Notes under the pieces: model-generated
Databases searched by the model: none
Seen by the model: only the letters and a program-made list of their open reading frames with translations
Told to the model about the DNA's origin: nothing
Source: Streptomyces sp. NBC_01445
Lineage (GTDB): Bacteria; Actinomycetota; Actinomycetes; Streptomycetales; Streptomycetaceae
Length of the DNA: 64,000 nucleotides
NCBI RefSeq assembly: GCF_035918235.1
Contig: NZ_CP109486.1
Span: forward strand, 972,855 to 1,036,854
Direction: 5' to 3'
Shown here: positions 45,909 to 55,376 of the stretch, in pieces
How positions within the stretch are numbered: position 1 is the first letter of the stretch
How the letters are laid out: every line of letters begins with the position of its first letter
Position numbers and translations under genes: made by a program

Positions 45909-46080
45909 CGCTGGACTCTCCTGACAAGTCTGTTGATCGTGATCACACCCTAGCGCAATCAGCACCAGTCAACCTGGCGTCACTAGAGACTCGGCGTGTC
46001 GCCCTTCACGTAAGTCCCAGCCGATAACGGGGTTTTGAGCGGATATCAGCTCCAGATGCCTCTACCGTCACTCCGTGAGT

Positions 46081-46190
46081 TCTAGTGACACATGGATTGT
46101 GAGATCGCTAGTCTGCACGTTCGCATGATTGATTGCTCGTCACATCGTTGGTTCCAGCGTTGCAGCCAACGTTGCATAGATCGTTGCCCT
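46081..46190. repeat. TCTAGTGACAC and GTTGCA repeat cluster downstream of the parA operon
   Basis: TCTAGTGACA (46081) also occurs upstream of parA at 48281, and an inverted near-copy lies at 45980. CATCGTTGGTT-CAGCGTTGCAG (46142-46165) is repeated with one change near 48820. Several further GTTGCA copies follow. No gene is seen between 45966 and 46204. It is a candidate partition-site or operator array. Confidence 0.5.
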
Positions 46191-46204
46191 CTCTCTGCCC
46201 GCGA

Positions 46205-46248
46205 AAAAGGGGCTGGGGAGAGACGGTTGTCTCTCCCCAGCCCCTTTT
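46205..46248. terminator. perfect terminator of the first partition operon
   Basis: AAAAGGGGCTGGGGAGAGAC, a four-base GGTT loop and the exact reverse complement ending CCCCTTTT lie about 20 bp past the stop of the parA partner gene. Confidence 0.9.
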
Positions 46249-46265
46249 CACAGGCCACGCCGCGT

Positions 46266-47252
46266 CTAGTGGCGACGCCGTTCCGGACGCACCAACGGCC
46301 CCTCGGACTCAAGCGCATCCAGGTAGAGCTCCACCTGCGCCGAGATCACGAGAGTGCCCTTGCGCCCGAAGTCAGCGGACTGCAATGCGTTGCTGAGCCC
46401 GGAGACCCACGCGTGAGCCACACTGCCCACACGATACGAAGAAGGCTGTGTCGACTCCGAGTCCCACAGCCGCTCGGTGGCGAAGTCCGTGGCCCGATCG
46501 ATCCACTGCGGCACGTCTCCCGAGACATGCCGCAACGCGGCATCCAGGTAGTGGCCAATCGCGAGCTGCCTGTTGCCGCTGCTCATCCGGTCTGCGCTGA
46601 GACGCTCCTTGAGGCGGGCGAGGACATCTGGAGCGATGCGAAATCCGTAGGACTTCCACTGGTTGGATCGCATCTTGGCGTCGGCGAAGGACTCATGCAC
46701 CGCTGCGTGAGCCCAGTCCGTGCTGCGTTCCTCCTGTTGTGCCGGTTGGGCGGAAGCCGCACTCGCCTTCCCCCGAGCCGGCTTGTGCACCGTCTTCGCT
46801 GACTCCTCCTGTGCTTCGGTCGAGGCTGCGGAGGAAGTCGCCTCCTCGGCCCTCGGCTCGGCCGGTGTGGGAGAGGCAGAGTGATACGGACCTTTGCTGT
46901 TCTGGGAGGGGGCGCGGGTAGGCGAGCGCTGACGCGTTGGCTGCGGGGCAGGCGCCTCATCTTTGGCCGGTGACGCAGAGTCCTCTGCTTCAGGTGCAGG
47001 ACTTGAGTCCTTGGCCTGCGGTGGAAGACGCAGCCCAGCGGGCTCGGCCGTCACTGAAGGAACGTCTTCTGGCGCGGGAACAGGGGCAGAAGACGGAGCC
47101 GAAGACTGTGTGCTGCCCTGTCCCCCGCCGATGAAGGACCGCGTTGCCACGTCGTCGGCGCCCGAGAGGAGGCCTTGTACGAGAGCGGCACCCGCCGGCT
47201 TGAACTGTTTCTTCTTCTTCCTCTGGGCCGGAGCCTGTTGCTCCTCAGTCAC
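46266..47252 (-). CDS. ParA partner / centromere-binding candidate
   Basis: A protein of 328 residues starting with GTG inside the parA tail (8-bp overlap). The N-terminus is basic (RKKKKQFKPAGAALVQGLLSG), the middle 130 residues are a disordered Pro/Ala/Ser/Glu linker, and the C-terminal 150 residues form a folded helical domain containing YGFRIAPDVLARLKERLSADR, which may be ribbon-helix-helix-like. ParA partners often have a short basic N-terminus that triggers ATPase activity and a separate DNA-binding domain. There is no ParB-type ERRxRA motif, so this is a non-canonical partner. Confidence 0.7.
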   Translation of the reverse strand: MTEEQQAPAQRKKKKQFKPAGAALVQGLLSGADDVATRSFIGGGQGSTQSSAPSSAPVPAPEDVPSVTAEPAGLRLPPQAKDSSPAPEAEDSASPAKDEAPAPQPTRQRSPTRAPSQNSKGPYHSASPTPAEPRAEEATSSAASTEAQEESAKTVHKPARGKASAASAQPAQQEERSTDWAHAAVHESFADAKMRSNQWKSYGFRIAPDVLARLKERLSADRMSSGNRQLAIGHYLDAALRHVSGDVPQWIDRATDFATERLWDSESTQPSSYRVGSVAHAWVSGLSNALQSADFGRKGTLVISAQVELYLDALESEGPLVRPERRRH

Positions 47253-48129
47253 CGGACTCCTCGCTCTCGATGCGCTCCGGTGTCTGCCACTTCTCCGCCG
47301 GCAACTGCATGCGCTCCACGATCTGGCCCATCAGCTCGCTGTACATCTTGCCGGGTGTGTGGCTGGCGAAGCGGATGACCGAGGGCACCCCGTAGGCGAA
47401 GGAGTCGCTGATCCGGTTGTCGAGGCGGATATCGGTCTGGAAGGGGAAGAGGTCTGCATCCAGCATGCCGTTGCGGATGTTGACTTCCTGGGCCTTCCAC
47501 CTGGACGGAGGGTTCGACCGGTTGAGTACGGCGCCGAGGTACTGCGGCTCACACTCCCCGCCCGTGCGGTCCTTGACGTACTTGACCGTGCCCCGTGTCG
47601 CCGCGGCGCCCTTGAGTGCCGGGTACTCCGGGATGCACACAGTGATCACGAAGTCGGCCGCAGCCAGGGCCGTCGCTGACAGGGAGGAGACGGCGGGCGG
47701 AGTATCGATGACGACGAAGTCGAACTGATCCTCAATCTCCACCAGCATCCGGCGCAGTATGGGGGTCGACTGGAAGCCCTTTTTATGGATGAGGTCCTGA
47801 GCCGACGTCATGGTGGACTCCTCACACGCGAGGAGATGCAAAGTGCCGGCGTCCTCCCACTCTTCGAGCAACTCGCAGCGATCGAACCAGACGCCGGCCA
47901 GATCCATGCGCATGCCCTGGAGCCGGGCCTGAAGTACCCAGCCCAGGGAGCGGGCCAGCTGGTCTTCCCCGACCAGGTTCACACCGACTGCCGTTCCGGC
48001 CTGGGCCTGAGGGTCCAGGTCCACGATCAGTACCCGGGCGCCGGCGAGGGCCAGGCCAGCCGCCAAGTTGACGGTGGTGCTGGTCTTGCCCACCCCTCCC
48101 TTCTGCGTTGCCACGGCGATGACCTTCAA
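47245..48129 (-). CDS. parA: ParA-type partition ATPase (system 1)
   Basis: A protein of 294 residues with the deviant Walker A TQKGGVGKTST at residues 8-18, switch DLDPQAQ and Walker B FVVIDTPPAVSS. It has no N-terminal regulatory domain, as in type Ib ParA proteins. The start is TTG 48129 with AGGTGGG upstream. It is coupled to the partner gene by an 8-bp overlap. Upstream 48146-49050 is a repeat-rich region of lower GC that could contain the centromere. Confidence 0.92.
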   Translation of the reverse strand: MKVIAVATQKGGVGKTSTTVNLAAGLALAGARVLIVDLDPQAQAGTAVGVNLVGEDQLARSLGWVLQARLQGMRMDLAGVWFDRCELLEEWEDAGTLHLLACEESTMTSAQDLIHKKGFQSTPILRRMLVEIEDQFDFVVIDTPPAVSSLSATALAAADFVITVCIPEYPALKGAAATRGTVKYVKDRTGGECEPQYLGAVLNRSNPPSRWKAQEVNIRNGMLDADLFPFQTDIRLDNRISDSFAYGVPSVIRFASHTPGKMYSELMGQIVERMQLPAEKWQTPERIESEESGD

Positions 48130-48280
48130 CGCGTGCCCACCTCTCTAGCGAGTCGCTTCCTCATACCAGTTCACATCTGTCACCAGGGGAAGAAGGCGAA
48201 CCTGGAAGGTGCAATGTCCGCTTGAGCAGCCGAGATCGGCAGTTCGTCCGGATTTGCCTACCACTTTCGCCACTGCTTCC

Positions 48281-48297
48281 TCTAGTGACACAGGGAT
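48281..48297 (-). promoter_or_regulatory. TCTAGTGACA element upstream of parA
   Basis: TCTAGTGACACAGGGAT lies 150 bp ahead of parA. The same core occurs at 46081 and inverted at 45980, at both ends of the operon's neighbourhood. A shared binding site for the ParA partner is plausible. Confidence 0.45.
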
Positions 48298-48399
48298 ATC
48301 AAGCATGACGATAACAGCACTCACGTCACCCGTGCGGAGTGACGCGCGACTTCGCCTCACTCGGCCCAACTCCCGCTGTCTCAGGCCGATGCCGCGCCA

Positions 48400-49050
48400 T
48401 AGGGGCGACGTCCCGGTCTGCATGCCGAACGAGGACGAGCTCCTATCACGGCCATGCAAGGAACGGTCGTTGCGATCGATGGCTCGACCGTCTGCTTGCA
48501 GGTTGCACACATTGAGCGCATGACTGTTTGTCAGCTCGTACGCAACATGGTTCGCTCGCTCGCCGCATCGCTTGCTGGACTGCTTGCTCCTTGGTTAGCA
48601 GGTGCGTAAGAAAGTCAGCTCGCTGGTTCGCTTGACGGTTAGTCAGGGCGATTGCTTGTTCGTACGCAAGATGCATCGCTCGTTTGTTAGATAGATGGAC
48701 TGATAGCTGCATCGATCGCTGGATCGCACGTTGCGCAGATCGATCCATCGCTCGCTGGATCGGAAGTCTCATAGATCGTCAGATCGCTTGCGCGATAGCA
48801 CGTTCCAGAGAACGAAACATCGTTGGTTGCAGCGTTGCAGATATCTGAATATTTATTGTAGTGCGTGACGATGCAGCACACGCGGTACAGAAACGAGTAC
48901 TTGAAGTAGTAGATAACGAAGCATCTATCGTTGCACTCAAAGGTGTAGTCATTGTTGCAGTGACAGGCCTTCGGCGACTCCTCGGCTGGACGGGCATCGT
49001 TGCACCTATCGTTGCAGGCAACGTAGCAGAATGCAGATAGCAAGGTCAGT
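48400..49050. repeat. lower-GC stretch of short degenerate repeats
   Basis: This gene-less stretch of some 600 bp is rich in quasi-repeats of TCGCTNG/GATCGCT at 10-12 bp spacing (48540-48800), then GTTGCA copies (48826-49025) around an AT-rich core (ATATCTGAATATTTATTG near 48842). The open frames over it have improbable composition and no ribosome site. It may hold the system 1 centromere or a replication element. Confidence 0.5.
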
Positions 49051-49382
49051 GGGGGCTGCACCGACCGAGACCACCTGAAGCTGCGGATATCCCATACGCC
49101 AAGAGGGCCGGCCTCCCCTTGCGATGAGAGAAGGGCTTCATGGGCGTCGCCTGTTGACGGGCTTGTCGATGGGCACGCCCAACACGTCTTCCGGATCAGG
49201 AGGTGTGCGCTCATGGCGCCGCTGTCGTAGGGGAACTTCTTGCCGTCAGCCTCGTGACCGTTCGTGTCCCGCTCCGTGAGTTCGTGGGCTCGGGGACAGG
49301 TTCGGGAGTCGTGGCCAGCGGGGGATGGCGGCATCGCTGCGTGGGCAACGTCGCTCCGGGGCGCAGGCTCAGCACCCTCATT

Positions 49383-49398
49383 CTTTACCGCGGTAAAG
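49383..49398. repeat. CTTTACCGCGGTAAAG site 1 (candidate parS)
   Basis: An exact copy of the 16-bp palindrome, inside the parB tail fragment and reading FTAVK. Confidence 0.75.
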
Positions 49399-49454
49399 CC
49401 GGGGGCCGGCTGAGCTGACTCGGTCGGTGCGGTCGGCGGCTCGGCCTGCGGATT

Positions 49455-49470
49455 CTTTACCGCGGTAAAG
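49455..49470. repeat. CTTTACCGCGGTAAAG site 2 (candidate parS)
   Basis: An exact copy, 72 bp (24 codons) from site 1 in the same fragment. Confidence 0.75.
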
Positions 49471-49799
49471 CCGAGAGCCTTCGGTGACGACGGGGACAGA
49501 TCTCTCCTGAGCTCTACCGGATCCGCTCGCGCCAGCTTCTCCTCGGCCCGGGCTTGTCGGCTGGGCGAGCCGGTGGGCATGACTGCCTGCCGAAGGCGAC
49601 TACGGGAACCTGGTGATCGGGTTCGATCCCGTGGCCGACCGCATGGTGCTGCTGGCAGATCCCCTCGGAGTTCAACTGCGGGCTGCTGCGGGCCGGGACC
49701 GGCAGAAGGTGCCGTCGCGGAGCATGGCGAACAGAACGTCGACCCTGCGTCCGGTCAGACAGAGCAGGGCCGGGGTATGGAGTTGGCCTGGGTGATCTT

Positions 49800-50600
49800 C
49801 TTGTCTAGTAGGCCCGGGAAGCCGGGTCGCCGAGCGCGGCGAACGCGGCCAGGAAGAACGCCCGTATCAGCTGCTTGTTGTCCCGGCGGGAGGGTTGCTC
49901 GCTGCGTATCGATGATCTGGAACTGCGGGTTGCCAGGGCGGTCCGGCGTAGGAGACGAAGTGGTGGCGGTCGGAACGCGCTCGCATCGCCTACGTCGATC
50001 GGGACCCGGGGCACCGGTTCGCATTCCGATGCCGGGCAAGGAGGTCAGGATCTTCGACAGAGGGCGCTCGTCCAGCAGCTCTTGGATGCGCTTCTCCAGG
50101 AGCTTGCGCTGGTCCAGGACGGCTCGCAGCGAGCGGGCGGGCGGGCCAGGTCCGGCACGATCAGCGCGACCGCGTCGGTGCCCGGGACGATCACGGTCGC
50201 GCGTCGAGCGTGAGGAGGATGTCCTCTGCGAGGCGCCCGAACATGCGCGGCGCCAAGGGATCGGGCGACGGCGCCCGGCCTTGCGCCTGGCGGCCGCGGA
50301 ACCGAACCGCTCGAGAAAAAGGGCCCGGGCCTCCGCGTAGTCGAGTCGGGGGCCTTGGGACGCGTTCCGGGTGGGGGTGGATCTGGGTGAGCAGGCCTGC
50401 GCAGGCGGTTGGCGATGCGGGTGGCCGCGCCGGCCAGGTCGTCGTTGAAGCCGACGATCGTCTCCTGCCCGGCGATGGCCTCGCCGGTGGCTCGACGTCG
50501 CGCAGGCCGTGCGGGATGGTGCGGGCAGCGTCGGCGTCGGAGATGACGAGGGCGTCGCGGGCGTTGCTCTGGCCTCGCCGAGGGGTGACATTCCCCCGGA
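49800..50600 (-). pseudogene. IS110-family transposase, heavily frameshifted
   Basis: Pieces in different frames match IS110 enzymes: DALVISDADAARTIPHGLR and the NDDLAGAATRIANRLR helix, then LDYAEARALFLERFGS, then KRIQELLDERPLSKILTSLPGIGMRTG, and the C-terminal NKQLIRAFFLAAFAALGDPASRAY. Several frameshifts exclude function. It separates the intact parB from its duplicated tail, so the insertion or its decay may be linked to that duplication. Confidence 0.7.
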
Positions 50601-50727
50601 TCATGCGAACTACAGGGGGAATAGTCATGCCGGATGGGAAGCTGCGAGCCCCGTTGCGGAGCCACAAGAGATGGGTATCGAGGGCACCGGCCGAGACCAT
50701 CCGAAGTTGCGGATATCTCCATACGCT

Positions 50728-50769
50728 AAGAAGGCCCGCCTCCACTTTCGATGGGAGGTGGGCCTTCTT
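50728..50769. terminator. terminator of the second partition operon
   Basis: AAGAAGGCCCGCCTCC and GGGAGGTGGGCCTTCTT pair around a 9-base loop about 50 bp beyond the parB stop. A mutated copy of this segment remains in the duplicated fragment near 49100. Confidence 0.8.
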
Positions 50770-50817
50770 GGGCTGCGTCGCGCGTTGGGGGGCTTGTCGA
50801 TGGGCAGGCCCAACACG

Positions 50818-52056
50818 TCAGATTGCGGGCCGCTTCCGCAGCTTTGTCGCGACCAGGATGTCGACCATCTTGAAGAACTCCTCATCCGTCTCCATCTTCC
50901 GGATCAGGAGGTGCGCGCTCATGGCGCCGCTGTCGTAGGGGAACTTCTTGCCGTCAGCCTCGTGACCGTTGGTGTCCCGCTCCGTCAGTTCGTGGGCCCT
51001 GGGCTCGGGGACAGTTTCGGGAGTGGTAGCCGGCGGGGGTGACGGCATCGCTGCGTGGGCAACGTCGCTCCGGGGCGCAGGCTCAGCACCCTCATTCTTT
51101 ACCGCGGTAAAGCCGGGGGCCGGCTGAGCTGGCTCGGTCGGGGCGGTCGGGGCGGTCGGTGAGTCGGTCTGCGGATTCTTTACCGCGGTAAAGACCGGCG
51201 TCGGTTGAGCTGGCTGGGGCGGTGCGGTCGGTGGCTCGGTCTGCGGATTCTTTACCGCGGTAAAGACCGGGGCCGTCGGCGCCGGTGGGGACAGATCTCT
51301 CTGGGGATCTACCGGATCCGCTGGCGCCAGCTTCTCCTCGGCCCGGGCCGCCAGCCGGTTCGCCCAGGCAGTGGCCTGCTCCTCCACCGGAAGTTTCACC
51401 AGGTCCCGAGTCTCCCGAACGGGCAGCACACCCGCACTGACGAGGTCCTGGAGTTCCGGAGCCAGCTTCAGCAAGTACAGCTGCTGGGTGACCCACCCGG
51501 CCGACTTGCCGAAGTGCTCCGCGACCCTGGCCTTGCCTCCGAGCTGCTCAACCATCGTCTGGATGCCGATGGCCTGCTCGACGGGGTCCAGGTCCTCACG
51601 GTCGTTGTTCTCCGACAGGACCGCGTCCAGAAACGTGGCCCTGGACGCTGCAAGCGTGTCGTCGACGATGACTTCAAGGGTGCCAAGACCCGCCGCCTGG
51701 GAAGCGCGGAAGCGGCGCTCGCCATTCGCGATGACGTACCGATGGGTCCCCACCGCATCGGCCTCTTCCTCCCACAGCTTCAGGTAGGCCTCGCGCGTGA
51801 CCGCAACAGCCGGCTGAAGCTGCTTCACCTCCAGCTTGCGACCAAACTCCTTGAGGTCCTCATCAGTGCCGAAGTTGCGACGTGGGTTGAACCGCGTCGG
51901 CACGAGCTGTTCGAGCGGAAGCGTCTGCAGGCGGCTGTCGGGCGCGCCGGTTGTGGCAACGCCGGTCGCTTCCGCGACGGCCTGGCGCCGAGCGCTGACA
52001 GGCCGGGTCTGGGTGTTGCCGAATCGTCCGCCGCCCAACTGGTCCTTCTTGCTCAT
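50818..52056 (-). CDS. parB: ParB centromere-binding protein (system 2) with embedded sites
   Basis: A protein of 412 residues. The ParB N-domain spans about 45-145 (LPLEQLVPTRFNPRRNF, then the CTPase box GERRFRASQAAG), a helix-turn-helix lies at about 175-215 (RVAEHFGKSAGWVTQQLYLL), then a Pro/Thr-rich linker and a C-terminal domain. The linker contains FTAVKN three times (about residues 265, 289, 316), each written by the same 16-bp palindrome found upstream of parA. The start overlaps the parA stop by four bases. It should bind the palindromes and load the segregation complex. Confidence 0.93.
   Translation of the reverse strand: MSKKDQLGGGRFGNTQTRPVSARRQAVAEATGVATTGAPDSRLQTLPLEQLVPTRFNPRRNFGTDEDLKEFGRKLEVKQLQPAVAVTREAYLKLWEEEADAVGTHRYVIANGERRFRASQAAGLGTLEVIVDDTLAASRATFLDAVLSENNDREDLDPVEQAIGIQTMVEQLGGKARVAEHFGKSAGWVTQQLYLLKLAPELQDLVSAGVLPVRETRDLVKLPVEEQATAWANRLAARAEEKLAPADPVDPQRDLSPPAPTAPVFTAVKNPQTEPPTAPPQPAQPTPVFTAVKNPQTDSPTAPTAPTEPAQPAPGFTAVKNEGAEPAPRSDVAHAAMPSPPPATTPETVPEPRAHELTERDTNGHEADGKKFPYDSGAMSAHLLIRKMETDEEFFKMVDILVATKLRKRPAI
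51097..51112. repeat. CTTTACCGCGGTAAAG site 3 (candidate parS, inside parB)
   Basis: An exact copy in the parB linker, encoding FTAVK near residue 316. Confidence 0.8.
51178..51193. repeat. CTTTACCGCGGTAAAG site 4 (candidate parS, inside parB)
   Basis: An exact copy near residue 289, 81 bp from site 3. Confidence 0.8.
51250..51265. repeat. CTTTACCGCGGTAAAG site 5 (candidate parS, inside parB)
   Basis: An exact copy near residue 265, 72 bp from site 4. Confidence 0.8.
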
Positions 52057-53294
52057 GAGAGCTCCCGCGCCATGGCCCGCATGCTGATCGCGATTTGGCT
52101 CTTGGGTGCGTACGACAGCAGAGGCTGCTTCATTCGGACGGCCTCCTTCTGCTCCTTGCGCTCACTGACGATCGCGACGACACGCGGATCCTTAATGTCC
52201 ATCCATCCCTCGAGGGAGGACGTGGCGATGTAGCCGCGCCGCGGGTCGTAGAGGTTGACGACCAGACCGAGGTAGTCGATATCGAGGTCCATGTCGTTGC
52301 GCAGGTCTTCGATCTGGTTCGTCAGCAGGTCGTAGGCATCGGCTGAGCTGTCCTCTGCCTGGACGACGACGAGGGGGCCGGACTGGCCGGGCACTTCGTC
52401 CTTCCGGCGCCGCCCGTAATAGACGGCGGCGTCCATGCTCAGGCCGAGGCTCGGGGGGCAGTCGACAACGATGACGTCATAGTCGGCTTCCAGCGGTGCA
52501 AGGGCACGCTCCAACGCGGCTTCCCGGGCGCGGACTCCGGAGAGCCGGACGTCCAGGAGGAACGCGTCGTTACAACTGGGCAGCAGGTGGAGACGGTCGC
52601 CGAACCGTTCCCCGTCGACGGTGACGATGAGATCCCGCAGGTCGCCCTTGGGGGAGCCGCCCATGTGGTTGGTGAGGCTGTCGCCGTCCTGCGAAATGGG
52701 CAGAGGTGTTGCACCGAGCTGGTTGGTGAGGTGGCACTGGGGGTCGAAGTCGACCAGGAGGACGCGCAGGCCGATACCGGGAAGGTTCTCGACACCGAGA
52801 GGGTCCTCGTCACCGTCCGGCTCCGAAGCAAGCTGCTTGGCGATCTGGACCGGGTACAGGCTGTTGCGGTCCTCAGCCATTGCCTCACCGAGGCCGGCGG
52901 TGATGGCGGTCTTGCCCACGCCGCCCTTCTGGTTGCACACCACGAACCGCCGGGTGACGACCGGCCGTTCGATGTCGGGTGCCGGATGGCTGTCCAGCCA
53001 CATGTGCACGGCCTGCGCCAGTCCCTGAGTGAGGGACACGCTGCGCTGCTTGGTGACCGCCTTGAAGTCGTCCCACTGACCGTGCGGGAGGAAGGTGGAG
53101 AACGAGTCGGCGCCGGCCGTGTCGACAGGTTCAAGCCCGGAGGCGAGCCCGGTCCAGGCCCTGACGGCCTGTTCGATGGCCGTCTGGATTTCGAGACCGT
53201 GCTGGGCGCATCTGACCTTGAGGCTCTGGCGAAGCAGGCCCGGCAGCTTGGATACGACCTTTTCCCGGTCGCCTGAGGTGGTTGGAGAACTCAT
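52053..53294 (-). CDS. parA: ParA-type partition ATPase (system 2) with N-terminal extension
   Basis: About 413 residues from ATG 53294 (AAGGTG upstream). The first 115 residues form an extension with possible DNA-binding helices (LPGLLRQSLKVRCAQHGLEIQTAIEQ, then QGLAQAVHMWLDSHP). The ATPase follows with Walker A NQKGGVGKTAI near residue 125, LLVDFDPQCHLT and Walker B VIVVDCPPSLG. An extension of this kind is typical of type Ia ParA proteins that also repress their operon. It is translationally coupled to parB. Two candidate parS palindromes lie upstream at 53361 and 53489. Confidence 0.92.
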   Translation of the reverse strand: MSSPTTSGDREKVVSKLPGLLRQSLKVRCAQHGLEIQTAIEQAVRAWTGLASGLEPVDTAGADSFSTFLPHGQWDDFKAVTKQRSVSLTQGLAQAVHMWLDSHPAPDIERPVVTRRFVVCNQKGGVGKTAITAGLGEAMAEDRNSLYPVQIAKQLASEPDGDEDPLGVENLPGIGLRVLLVDFDPQCHLTNQLGATPLPISQDGDSLTNHMGGSPKGDLRDLIVTVDGERFGDRLHLLPSCNDAFLLDVRLSGVRAREAALERALAPLEADYDVIVVDCPPSLGLSMDAAVYYGRRRKDEVPGQSGPLVVVQAEDSSADAYDLLTNQIEDLRNDMDLDIDYLGLVVNLYDPRRGYIATSSLEGWMDIKDPRVVAIVSERKEQKEAVRMKQPLLSYAPKSQIAISMRAMARELS

Positions 53295-53360
53295 GCGTGT
53301 CACCTTACTAACGTCGTAGATCAAATTACGCCTCGACACGTTAGTTTCTCGGAGCAGATT

Positions 53361-53376
53361 CTTTACCGCGGTAAAG
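53361..53376. repeat. CTTTACCGCGGTAAAG site 6 (candidate parS)
   Basis: An exact copy in the intergenic region, 67 bp ahead of the parA start, where a bound ParB could also affect the promoter. Confidence 0.8.
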
Positions 53377-53488
53377 TCCGAGCCTGCCCAACGAGTTCAT
53401 ACCATCCCAAACTCCCCGAACCGCCTCGTGCACCTTCCTGAGTGCGCATCAGGTCCCGGTCTCATGCTGCCGAGCCAGCGGCCAGTTT

Positions 53489-53504
53489 CTTTACCGCGGT
53501 AAAG
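53489..53504. repeat. CTTTACCGCGGTAAAG site 7 (candidate parS)
   Basis: An exact copy 128 bp from site 6, between the partition operon and the ABC permease gene. No gene is seen between 53295 and 53586. Confidence 0.8.
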
Positions 53505-53586
53505 GCGTGGATGTGGCGGCGTGCCCCTGTGTGGTGTCGGGGTGCGCCGCCATGGGGCGGAACGGGGTTGTGGGTGGTCATGTGGG

Positions 53587-54374
53587 CTATTTCGGGTCGT
53601 TGTTGAATTTTGCCTTGGACCAGTAGTAGCCGAGGACGGTGAGGCCGAGGCTCCAGGTGATGGTGAGCCAGCCGTTGTTGCCGATGTGGGTGCCGAGGAG
53701 GAGGCCGCGGAGGGTTTCGATGGCGGGGGTGAAGGGCTGGTATTGGGCGATGGGCTGGAACCAGCCGGGCATGGTGTTGGTGGGGATGAAGGCGCTGGAC
53801 AGGAGGGGGAGGAGGATGAGGGGCATGGCGTTGTTGCTGGCCGCTTCGGCGTTGGGACTGATCAGCCCCATGCCGACGGCGATCCAGGTGAGTGCGGTGG
53901 CGAACAGGACGAGGAGTCCGAACGCGGCCAGCCATTCGAGGGCGGTGGCGTCCGTGGAGCGGAAGCCGATGGCGACGGCGACGGCGCCGACGAGCACGAC
54001 GCTGGCGATGCATTGCAGGACGCTGCCGATGACGTGGCCGATGAGGACGGATCCGCGGTGGATGGCCATGGTGCGGAAGCGGGCGATGATGCCTTCGGTC
54101 ATGTCGTTGGAGACGGACACCGCGGTGCCGATGGTGGTGGAGCCGATCGTCATCAGGAGCAGGCCGGGGACGATGTAGGCGATGTAGACGGAGCGGCCGG
54201 CGCCGGTGCCGCCGATGCCGGCGCTCATGACGTCGCCGAAGATGTAGACGAACAGCAGGAGCAGCATGATCGGGGTGAGCAGCAGGTTCAGGGTGAGCGA
54301 CGGGTAGCGCCGCGCGTGCAGGAGGTTGCGGCGCAGCATGGTGGACGAGTCGCGCACGGCGAGGGACAGGGAGC

Positions 54375-54378
<4 letters not shown>
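53587..54378 (-). CDS. ABC-2 type permease (DrrB-like)
   Basis: A protein of 263 residues with six hydrophobic segments and the family's long first loop (VYIFGDVMSAGIGGTG, then VPGLLLMTIG). Segment 5-6 carries NAMPLILLPLLSSAFIPTNTMPGW, the ABC-2 signature region. The ATG at 54378 overlaps the ATPase stop by four bases and has AAGGAGG upstream. With the ATPase it forms a two-gene exporter for a hydrophobic compound. The substrate is unknown. Confidence 0.92.
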
Positions 54379-55346
<968 letters not shown>

Positions 55347-55376
55347 GGTGACTGCTCCTCAGAGACTGCGGGTGGG

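Larger units (their letters stand above)
49050..49580 (-). pseudogene. duplicated C-terminal fragment of parB (system 2)
   Basis: From 49580 the minus strand repeats the ParB tail encoded at 50870-51360: EEKLARADPVELRRDLSP, two GFTAVKN units, EGAEPAPRSDVAHAAMP, then HELTERDTNGHEADGKKFPYDSG and SAHLLIRK. The last 23 residues are missing and the match resumes in the flank beyond the original stop. The N-terminal DNA-binding domains are absent, so no functional ParB can be made, but two copies of the palindromic site are kept. Confidence 0.85.

Noticed and set aside
48145..48510. A 121-codon minus-strand frame upstream of parA
   Set aside because: No ribosome site, no family, and it covers the presumed parA promoter and the TCTAGTGACA element.
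48446..48772. A 108-codon minus-strand frame in the repeat region
   Set aside because: Its repetitive RAMHLAYEQAIALTNRQ-type translation follows from the DNA repeats; no start signals.
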